A stretch of 64,000 bases of DNA from Platycnemis pennipes (taxonomy: Eukaryota > Arthropoda > Insecta > Odonata > Platycnemididae), in NCBI GenBank assembly GCA_933228895.1, contig OW121849.1, forward strand, positions 41,634,354-41,698,353, written 5' to 3'. Shown piece after piece: positions 12,801 to 20,200 of this stretch. The notes under the pieces were generated by a model, which had not been told where the DNA came from, searched no databases, and worked only from the letters and a program-made list of their open reading frames with translations. Within the stretch, counting starts at the first letter, position 1. Each line of letters opens with the position of its first letter. Both the position numbers and the translations under genes were made by a program.

Positions 12801-13329
12801 ACAGATACCTCTCGAAAATATCTTACCTGGCAATACCTTTCGACGCTGCCTCACTGTAACTCCTAGAATCATCATAATCTCGATTCAAAGGTCCAGTAGG
12901 TGAATATATTAGTCGTTGGGCTGGAAAGTTAACTTCGATGACACATCCATCCATTTCCACCGCTTTATCAATCTGTAGCAAAGTTTAAACAGAAAGTTAA
13001 TGAAAATAAGAAATAAAAGACATTTGCAGCTCCGCACAATATACATGACAGGGCCGGAATGAAAAATTTCGCCAAATGTTTGCAGTTGTCAACGTCAACG
13101 TCATACCTTCATTATTTTCTCAATTCCAGATTTAATGGATGCCAACTCTAAAATTGTTGGTAATGTGTGACTAACTAAAACCATGCCATCGTATTCTGCG
13201 TCAGTCAAAGACTTGACAGACTTTATTGACACCACATGCCTAAAATTCAACAAATATTATACAACAAAAAGTTCACTTAATATGAATTTCAACGATAAAT
13301 GTAAACCATCCTTACGGTAGCGCAGGCAT
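3732..13329 (-). CDS. grsm: Putative M17-type aminopeptidase (W07G4.4/granny-smith family), 5' part
   Basis: Five coding exons on the minus strand join in frame: 13316-13329, 13107-13239, 12827-12972, 4142-4250, 3732-3856, all with GT donors and AG acceptors. They give the first 175 codons plus two bases. Diagnostic stretches are VNFPAQRLIYSPTGPLNRDY in exon 3, SPLLILPFERKFVHADLV in exon 4 and GVWGPDPVA in exon 5. I recognise these as the N-terminal domain of the putative aminopeptidase family related to leucine aminopeptidase; family members are about 500 residues, so the metal-binding catalytic domain is off the left edge. The start ATG at 13327-13329 is followed after four codons by the first intron. 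Intron 3 (4251-12826) is 8.6 kb and full of transposon relics. The gene is head-to-head with the FAHD2 gene. The symbol is by family similarity and is not certain. Confidence 0.8.
4142..4250 (-). CDS. grsm: Aminopeptidase gene, exon 4
   Basis: Completes the arginine codon from exon 3, then reads ALKAGVTSPLLILPFERKF to LLGALEALYV, ending on a codon boundary at a GTAAGT donor. The 8.6 kb intron before it contains the piggyBac and MITE relics. Confidence 0.85.
4251..5149. other. Intronic sequence without recognised features
   Basis: A+T-rich intron of the aminopeptidase gene. No convincing ORF, RNA or repeat boundary was seen. Confidence 0.5.
5150..5374. repeat. Foldback repeat with ~50 bp inverted arms
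   Basis: Arms at about 5206-5255 and 5325-5374 are inverted copies with few mismatches (both contain ACTCCGACC/GGTCGGAGT and a TTGGCAATTTTCCAC core). The spacer repeats the motif TGATGATGTATCACAT. A diverged partial copy of the same family, including the outer flank 5150-5205, lies at about 44255-44395. The right edge ends at the TTAA where piggyBac material begins, so the far flank appears displaced. Confidence 0.75.
5371..7120 (-). pseudogene. Decayed piggyBac-type transposase
   Basis: Read on the minus strand, pieces fall in piggyBac order. At 6914-7120 is an acidic N-terminus (MRFSEIIETLEHDD, then DEDSGGEE). At about 6416-6640 is a central DDE-region piece (YEGRRCKG, VDLGESVVYQF), continuing with frameshifts through about 6270. 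At 5719-6018 is the C-terminal end (FCRAIVQALLQKYGVAP), finishing in a Cys/His-rich tail with CLKCKVPLHDSCF. The low-coordinate terminus is probably TTAACCCATTTATGCC at 5371-5386, matching the TTAA target preference of piggyBac. The other terminus was not found. Multiple stops and frameshifts make it non-functional; it lies in an intron of the aminopeptidase gene. Confidence 0.75.
7121..8126. mobile_element. ~1 kb DNA element with CAGGG ends
   Basis: The left end CAGGGCGGCTACTGA (7121-7135) and the right end, which in reverse complement reads CAGGGTGTCCACTGA (about 8112-8126), form an imperfect terminal inverted repeat. Subterminal sequences also mirror each other (repeated AATTCCC and TTTTCCC/GGGAAAA motifs). 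It begins directly beside the start codon of the piggyBac transposase relic. A clear target duplication was not seen, so the superfamily is unassigned. Small ORFs inside (7573-7776, 7833-8015) show no recognisable product. Confidence 0.55.
7201..7290 (+). mobile_element. Partial TTAA-flanked MITE terminus
   Basis: Starts with TTAACCCTTTGCGGTCCA, like the ends of other TTAA MITEs in this window, followed by palindromic CGTCGAG/CTCGAC motifs. No matching right terminus was found, so the end is arbitrary. Confidence 0.45.
8127..8726. other. Intronic sequence with one AT-repeat hairpin
   Basis: No gene was found. At 8641-8683 two 19-base arms (AGTTATAATAATAATAATT and its complement) form a perfect ATT-rich hairpin, probably from a microsatellite. 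Confidence 0.5.
8727..8918. mobile_element. TTAA-flanked piggyBac-type MITE, 192 bp
   Basis: Flanked by TTAA on both sides (8727-8730 and 8915-8918). Terminal inverted repeats are CCCTTTGAGTGCCA at the left and the complement TGGCACTCAAAGGG at the right. Size, TTAA duplication and CCCTTT ends fit non-autonomous piggyBac elements. Confidence 0.82.
9130..9330. repeat. Repeat remnant containing a perfect 30 bp palindrome
   Basis: A moderately GC-rich patch contains CCCGACGTTTCGTGACC followed by a short inverted repeat (GTGACC/GGTCAC), reminiscent of terminal parts of Penelope-like elements; that assignment is tentative. At 9295-9324 lies a perfect palindrome with a CTAG centre and outer arms CGCAGAAGGAAAA. 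Confidence 0.4.
9711..10286 (+). mobile_element. LINE 3' end (C-terminal RT tail)
   Basis: The frame at 9846-10091 reads LNLPSVSTWRKNLGIHFLYK then SLISFRVPAVNTRSKQLL, the standard C-terminal tail of CR1/Jockey-type reverse transcriptases. The 3' end carries GGGCTCCAAGCCCG (a small hairpin) and an AAATAAATATTATT tail at about 10256-10286. It is 5'-truncated. Confidence 0.72.
10287..11461. other. Intronic sequence without recognised features
   Basis: Short open frames occur (for example 11117-11299) but none resembles a known protein. No RNA gene was seen. Confidence 0.45.
11462..12034 (+). mobile_element. 573 bp MITE, copy 1
   Basis: Ends are imperfect inverted repeats (AATGGGGTCATTTACC at the left; the right end in reverse complement reads AATGGGGGTGTTTACTC). 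The whole length aligns by eye, in reverse complement, with 56941-57478. Both copies share the segments for GGTTAAAAAC, the GCTGACTCTGCCAAT block and the AAACGAAAATTG-like block. A local hairpin (ACCCACTTTTTTCCAA and its complement) sits at about 11622-11660. The ORF that runs through it (11339-11917) is incidental. Confidence 0.78.
12035..12826. other. Intronic sequence without recognised features
   Basis: No ORF, RNA gene or repeat boundary was recognised before the exon 3 donor of the aminopeptidase gene. Confidence 0.45.
12827..12972 (-). CDS. grsm: Aminopeptidase gene, exon 3
   Basis: Starts in phase 0 with IDKAVEMDGC and includes the family-typical FPAQRLIYSPTGPLNRDYDD. It ends two bases into an arginine codon at a GTAAGA donor. 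Confidence 0.85.
13107..13239 (-). CDS. grsm: Aminopeptidase gene, exon 2
   Basis: Encodes a stretch from HVVSIKSV to GIEKIMK, with AG acceptor at 13240-13241 and GT donor at 13105-13106. It finishes on a codon boundary. The segment resembles the N-terminal alpha/beta region of the W07G4.4 family. Confidence 0.78.
13316..13329 (-). CDS. grsm: Aminopeptidase gene, coding part of exon 1
   Basis: Fourteen coding bases encode MPAL and two bases of a proline codon, ending at a GTAAGG donor. The rest of this exon, upstream of 13329 to an unseen start near 13440-13500, would be 5' UTR. The very short coding stretch is supported because it joins the next exon exactly in frame (M P A L P H V V). Confidence 0.7.
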
Positions 13330-14133
13330 CGCGCACAACTAAAATTCTAAACTCCGTGAGCAGAACCACCGACTTCCTTCAAGCCGAAAGACTTCTCCAA
13401 GAACAATCACTTCACAATACTCGCCAATCTTTTCTCTGCTCCTATCTTGAAACCGGCTGTCACGCGCCGAATACGCATGCGCTTTCGAAGTCATTCTGCA
13501 AACAAAAAACATGCTAGAAGCCGCGGCCCCGCGGAACGCATCTGACCGCGACGACTTTACGGTGAAATAGTACGTGATCTACGTGACGCTCATAGGGATT
13601 ACTATTCTAGCCTACCATTTCTTCGGTTCTCCTGCCAGAGAGAATCTGTGAAGAAGAATTGAGTCATTTCTATTATTCTCATGAAAAATACCTTCCTTAT
13701 TCAAGGAAATTGAAGTCCTCAACAGGGGAGAGGCAGAATTTATTTCCATAGTTTAAAACAATGAGTATTCACATGACCTGAAACTTTTTAGATGGGTTAG
13801 GGTTGAAAAAAATTTATTTTTCTCCTAAATCACGAATATGTAAGGGTATATTACCAAATAACCTTTCCCTAGTGGAACATTCCTTTACATACATAGACTA
13901 CCCAGGATTATGTTTATTTATATTGAATTAATGTCGTTTACATTAAAAAGGCATAAGTAGCGACCACGTAGACAGCAACAGACAAACGGTAACTTGAACA
14001 TCGAAGTGGGTACAAGGTCCAATGACCTTGATTATTGGAAGCCCCACTTCTCTCAGAGAATTTCTCTGAGCCCGTCTCCTTGGTATCGTGAGGCAGAGAA
14101 GTTCACCACCGTCAGAAGTTTTTTCCACTTAAA
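13330..14133. promoter_or_regulatory. Shared divergent promoter region
   Basis: The 804 bp between the start codons of the minus-strand aminopeptidase and the plus-strand FAHD2 gene must hold both promoters and both 5' UTRs. A GC-richer patch (about 13440-13620, with CpG-rich runs such as GCCGCGGCCCCGCGGAACGC) lies closer to the aminopeptidase gene. No TATA box with convincing position was identified. A small hairpin (TCTCAGAGAA/TTTCTCTGAG) sits at 14051-14070, presumably in the FAHD2 leader. Confidence 0.55.
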
Positions 14134-14294
14134 ATGAAGTTCCTTCAGTTTGTCAGTGGTAAAGAATCGGCCCTAAAACTGGGTGTTCAACATGGAAAAC
14201 AAGTGATAGATTTAACGTCTGCAGACATTGCAATTCCGAATAAACTCCTAGATTTTCTTACGGGAGGAGAGAGCATGCTTGAAGCTGCAAAGAG
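14134..14294 (+). CDS. FAHD2: FAHD2 exon 1
   Basis: Encodes MKFLQFVSGKESALKLG to the phrase GGESMLEAAK, and ends two bases into an arginine codon at a GTAATG donor. The start sits in AAAATGA, a fair animal context. Confidence 0.88.
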
Positions 14295-17200
14295 GTAATG
14301 AATTTTAGCTCTTTTTAGCATCCAGACGCAGTATTCACAGATGGCCACAGAAGAAAGTTCCCCCCATCGCTACATCTCTTTTTTGTCCCAGTATCTAGTC
14401 AGCTATTGCGCAGTTTTCCTATGAGTCGTCTTGAGATGCTGCCATCTCTCCATCGTGATTTTTTTTACTCGGCAGGCTACAATGTCTCCGCCTCCTGTAT
14501 TTAAATGGTAACGGTTTGAACCCATTTCTTGGGTACCGCTAATCGAAAAGGAAAAAAAAACAATTTGGTTACTTATTTCAGCCGCACACGCCGCTGCTGA
14601 TAAGTTGAGCTCAAAGGAAGGACTAAAATCGATGTCCGGGAATAGGAAAAATGCGCGAGTTTCCTCATTGTAGGGGCCAGTATATATTTGTGTAGGGGCC
14701 TCTGCGCCACGTCAATGTCATATGTGACCGAAGATTTGATGTCCACGACCGCGGGATGTCCTCAGAGGCTCCCCGAGGTGTTCAAATGTTAGGGCGCAGC
14801 TTCTACTTGTCAATTGAGTAGGTACACCTACAATTGCGTCCAAAATAGTTTGATGGAGTTTTGCATATGCAAAAGTTATAAAAGTGGTGTGGACTTTGGT
14901 GTTCCAATGGCTAAGGTTATTTTGCATATATTTTAACTTTTGGTAAAAACATCATTGTCCCAAGACCTTTCAAACCCACATCCTTGGGTTGCCAAGACCC
15001 AACACTACCGACATCTACGATCTACCCTTGGGTTGCCAAGCCAGACCGTTGCAGATTTGTTCACCATGGCCAGCAAAATGTTGCATAAAAGACAAGAAAG
15101 AGGCCTTCTGAGTTTACTTCCACCTCCTCCGATAATTGGTGACAACAGTTTGGCACGTGTTCCATCATACTTCTTCAGTCTAAAGGCATTTAAGGGGTTA
15201 TGATGCTCGCTGGAAACCTGAGCATCTGTTGCCACCAAGGATATAAGAACACAGAAGAAAAATTGAAATAATTCACTTAGAAGTCTCTTCATCACTCTGT
15301 GGAAGCCTTCACTCCAATGTTAGTCAAATCCCACTCTCGAGCCCTACCAATTACCACCCCTCTCTTCTTAAGCATTTTCAAATTTCATGCTTACAACCCA
15401 ACTGATTTATCTTCATCTGTGCACTCATGTGCTGAGTTTAAAAATAAAATTGACTGCATTAATGTTGACATCTACAACAATCATAGTGGAAATGACAGTT
15501 TTCATATGAGAGCAATGCTGAGTAATTAAAGTATTAATTACTGAGGAAGCAGTGCACATTAACTTTCAAGAATATGATTCTTGAATTTTCATCTAGAAAA
15601 TTTGAGATTCCATCTGATGCTACAAACCTTCAGTAATCAGTAAAAATGTTGTTTACTGGTAGATTATTATCAGGAAAAACTTTAATATATTCCCTTTCAC
15701 CATGCGAGCCTGCTACACCTCTTTCCCTCTAACAATGAAGGTGGATGGGTCAGCCAATGTTTGGGTGTTATTAAGCTTGATATGTTGTGGATAAATATGA
15801 CAAAATATTTAAATCGCAAGGACTTAAGGATCATGCCTTTGTTGCAATGTCACGATATTTCCACCTTGCAAGCATTCCACAAGAGAATTTGAATAGAATT
15901 TCTTCATAACAAATGGCACATTTATGGGAGATAGCCAATTGTTTGTTTTCTAAGTTTTAATGAAGAAGTCTTAAGAAGAGTGGGAGAAAAGAGAAGTCTG
16001 CTGAAAACTCTGAGAAAAAGGTGGGACAACTTAATCAGCCATATCTTAAGACACGATGGTCTAATGAAGACAATCATTGAAGAACAAGTGGATGGGAAGA
16101 ATGGCACAGGAAGGCCTTGTGTGAGATAAATGGAACAAGTGATGAAGGATGTGAAAGAGAAGAAATTCGTAAATATGAAGAGATTAGCCGAAAGAAGAAC
16201 TCATTGGAGAGCTGCGTCAAACCAATCTGAGGATTTATGACTATAATGATTATGATGATCCATGTTTGAACTGTAAAATCATGATTCAGTCCTGGATATA
16301 AGGATTATGACTTGGATCTTTATTTTACCGATTCTGGTGATCATTAGCTCATTCCTAAGATATGATGTTATTTACTGCATACATAAGAATACCAAGGAGG
16401 GAAGGCAGTCACTAAAGGAATGCCTGTTTTTTCATTAAAACCTGCTTGCAGTTCAAAGTTGAATCCTTAAAACTTCTGTGCTAAAGGTACCGATATATAT
16501 CTGCTCAAGATAAAAATATTTTTTCTTCAAGCATTATTTAACAAAATAATATTAATTTGACTCATTGAAAAAACTTCAAATTATAATCTGAATTATATAC
16601 TAAAATTTTCAAACTTCTAGGAGGGGTCTATACTGCTAGGATTGCGAAAAATTGTTTGAACAAAGAGAAATTTTCAACACTCGACCGGGAGCTTTCTAGA
16701 ATGGAAAAATGAAAAAGGCCATGAGAGTGACAGGGTTAACACCTTTTGTGAATTTACCCATTGACTGATTCAGGTTAGACTCAACCAGCAGAAATTCTCA
16801 TAAGACTCCTATGTCGACAAAAACCTGAAGATGAGGCCTTGATGTCGAAACCCAGGTCATCTTAATAAAAAAGTTTTTGGAAATAAAACTTAAGTTTGTA
16901 GTTCCACATAAATTTATTAAAAAACAACCAGGTCCAACGTCATCATCATCAGGTGAAAACACTTGCAGAAGACATTTTGTACATATATATATATATATAT
17001 ACAAATTGTCGGCCCCGGTGGCGGCGTGGTTAAGTCCTTGCGTGCTAACCCGAGGATCGAGGGTTTGAGTTCTGCCTGAGTGGTTTTTTTCACCACTCAG
17101 GACATGGTTGTGTGTGCTCGTCCGTTGTTACATGTTAAATACCCCGATGTTTAGGCCACATGTGCTGTTTTCGGCGGTAGTGGAAAAAAAAAATAAAAAA

Positions 17201-20200
17201 TATAAATTCAAACAGAAGGTGAAAGAAAGAGACAGTGAACATACATCTGTGTGTTCACTGCTTAATGAATGTTCACTGTCTCTTTCTTTCACCTTCTGTT
17301 TGAATTTATATTTGAGTATTTGCGCCTAATTGTGTTGTGTATGAATGGTTTTTTGTATATATATAATATATATGTATATAAATACAAAACAAAGCAGAGA
17401 GGTGACGGAAACATAGAAACACGAAAAGGAGAAACTCACAACAGTTTGGACGTTTCCGCGGTCATGCCGCCTTTTTCAACGGAAGAGGGTTGACTGGCTG
17501 GTTAAGGGTTGACTGAGTCAACCCTCTTTCGTTGAAAAAGGTGGCATGACCGCGGAAACGTCCAAACTGTTGTGAGTGTCTCCTTTTCGTGTTTCTATGT
17601 TTCCGTCACCTCTCTGCTTTGTTTTGTATTTATTTTGACTGTGTAGTGCGCCTTTCTTGCGAATATATATATATATATATCACTCAGGTAGGGGAGGGAT
17701 AGAGCTCAGGGGGTTAAGGAAGAGCAGGGAAGGGGTTGGATGAAGGCAACATTTGGAGGTGCGTCACGAGGTATTGAAATCTGATGGGAGGTATGGAAAG
17801 TGAGGGGAGGACCCCTGCAGGGAAGAGTACACTGGTGAAGGAATAAGGGAGGGTTTAAGATGACTATTAACCATAGCCTACACCTGAGTAGGGAGTCAAG
17901 AGAGAGGCTGGGAGAAGCAGAAGGGTTTGACTCATCCAGATCATGGTTCTCGAGGCATCGGAGGTTTAAGAAGGGAGTGGGAGGTTCAGGAGGGGGGAGT
18001 GGGAAGTATACAAAAAATCATTCACATTATTCTCCTTAGCACAAACACAATTTAAAATTTCTATTTGTTCTAGACCGTCTAATTTTTGTCCTTTTATGTT
18101 ACACATGTAGGAATTTGAATTTAAAGTCACTCACATGATTGTTGTCCAATAGATGTTTGACAAAATGTGAATTTGGTTTTCAGTTTCTCACACAGGCTTG
18201 ATGCTCTTTACTCATTCTTGAAAAGTTCGTCCAGTCTGTCCCACGTGCACCGTGCCACACTTGCAAACCCCACTTTTTTCTTCACATGGAATCCTGTCTT
18301 TTGTGTGGGAAGGTGGTGTGTATTCACCTGGCGATGATGTTGGGCGTCAAAACCTGGGCCGTGTTTTAATAAATTTATGTGGAACTACAAAGTTAAGTTT
18401 TCTTTTCAATCTTGAATAGCTTCCATAAAGTTATGCCTGAAACTACCAGTTACAAAAAAGTTTTTGCTGAAACACGAAATTATATTTCATTGTGAATTGA
18501 TTCCACCATATTAAGCCCAAAACTATGAATTGAATTTCCTTTGTCGTCTTTCAGGTTTTGAATCTGGTAGGTATTTAATACATTTCCGTTCAATGCAATG
18601 TGTCAATTGCTTCTTGGTAATAGAGTGTTGATGTTTCAAGTGGTATACAGAGGAGACTATATTGGTTGAAACAACAAAAAGTTTGAAGTATCTCATTAAA
18701 AACTATGACAACACCTTGCCAATGATGACCTTTTTGAACCAAGTTTGAAACCAGACATATATCTATGAATATTCATATTGTAGCTATAGTGGGGAAAAAG
18801 AAATAATGGATTAAAATAAAAAAATTACCAGTACATTTAGGTTGGGAACAAACTACGTACAGTTGTGTAGTCCGAAAACAACAGCAGGAACCCAGCAACA
18901 GAAATAGCTCTTCTCTTCCAAGATCTATGCCTTCAGGGATCAAAATCACAACCAATCAACTTTTGAGTTGGTAGCAATTATTCAGCATTAAAATTAAATG
19001 TTTAAACTTTAGAAATTTCACAGGCATTGGTTTTGGTTGATTGTAAAATACATAGCTGGCTTGCAAATAAATAGTTAGTCTTCCCTGATTCTCATTTATC
19101 TCCCTCAATCCACTTATGAAAAAAATCACAAATCTTATTTACCTATTCCATCAATTCTCTTTTGCTTAAAATAAGTAGGAATTTGCATTTTTTAATCTGA
19201 TGATGATACCACACATCAAAATACAGTGATAAACCATGATTCATAAGTGCAGATCTCTTCCTCCACTTTTATCAAATTTAATCCCATATTAAATGTTTGA
19301 ACGATTCTATGGTTTTTTATCAAATGACACCTCACTCGCCTTAGATTGAGGTAGCTAGCTTTAGGTTCCCACACCTTACACCAATTGTATCAGATTTTGT
19401 CAGGCCGCAAAAAGTCTTCAAAAATAAAAAGTGAGGAAATCTTATCATTTCTGTAATATGTCTTTCCTGCACTAAAGTTAAAAAAATAGAGCAGATGAAT
19501 TTTTCAGTATCCAGCATGCCTTTTAAGCTTTCTTATCGATGCTGAATAGCATAACTTCATTACAATGATTTTTTTATCAATAAAACAAATATATTTCTAG
19601 ATTTCCAATGTCAAAGGATTGCCGTTCTTATTACAGGGCCATATCAAGGGAAAAGAAAGATGTATATGCCCTCTCTGATGTTACCATTATGGCTCCCATA
19701 ATAGGACCGGACAAAGTTATATGCGTTGGCATGAACTATCGTGATCACTGTGAGGAGCTAAATGCTCCAATACCAGAGGAGCCTGTGATCTTCAATAAAT
19801 TTCCAAGCACCATTATAGGGCCATTTGATCCAATTCCTTTCCCATCTCAATCTAAGGTAAGTGAAAATATCTAGTACATCAAAAAATACAATAAGTTTAC
19901 TATGTGAAGCTATTTAAACTTGCTCCAATCTTAAGTTTCATTCATGCATTCAAGATTCTGAGGTAACAAAAACAACATACAAAATGCATCAGCATATTAC
20001 CTAAAGGAATTTAACTTAAAGTAGCAAACCTTGTATGCAAGTAAATTTTAATAAAAAATTATGTCAATCTACCATTATGTAAGTAATTTAAGTATGTACC
20101 TATATGGGTTTATAGGCATAGGTAATAATTAAGAAATCATTCAATTTGAGTGCATATAGAAAGGTTATCACCAGAAATAACCATTTATGATACCTTTATA

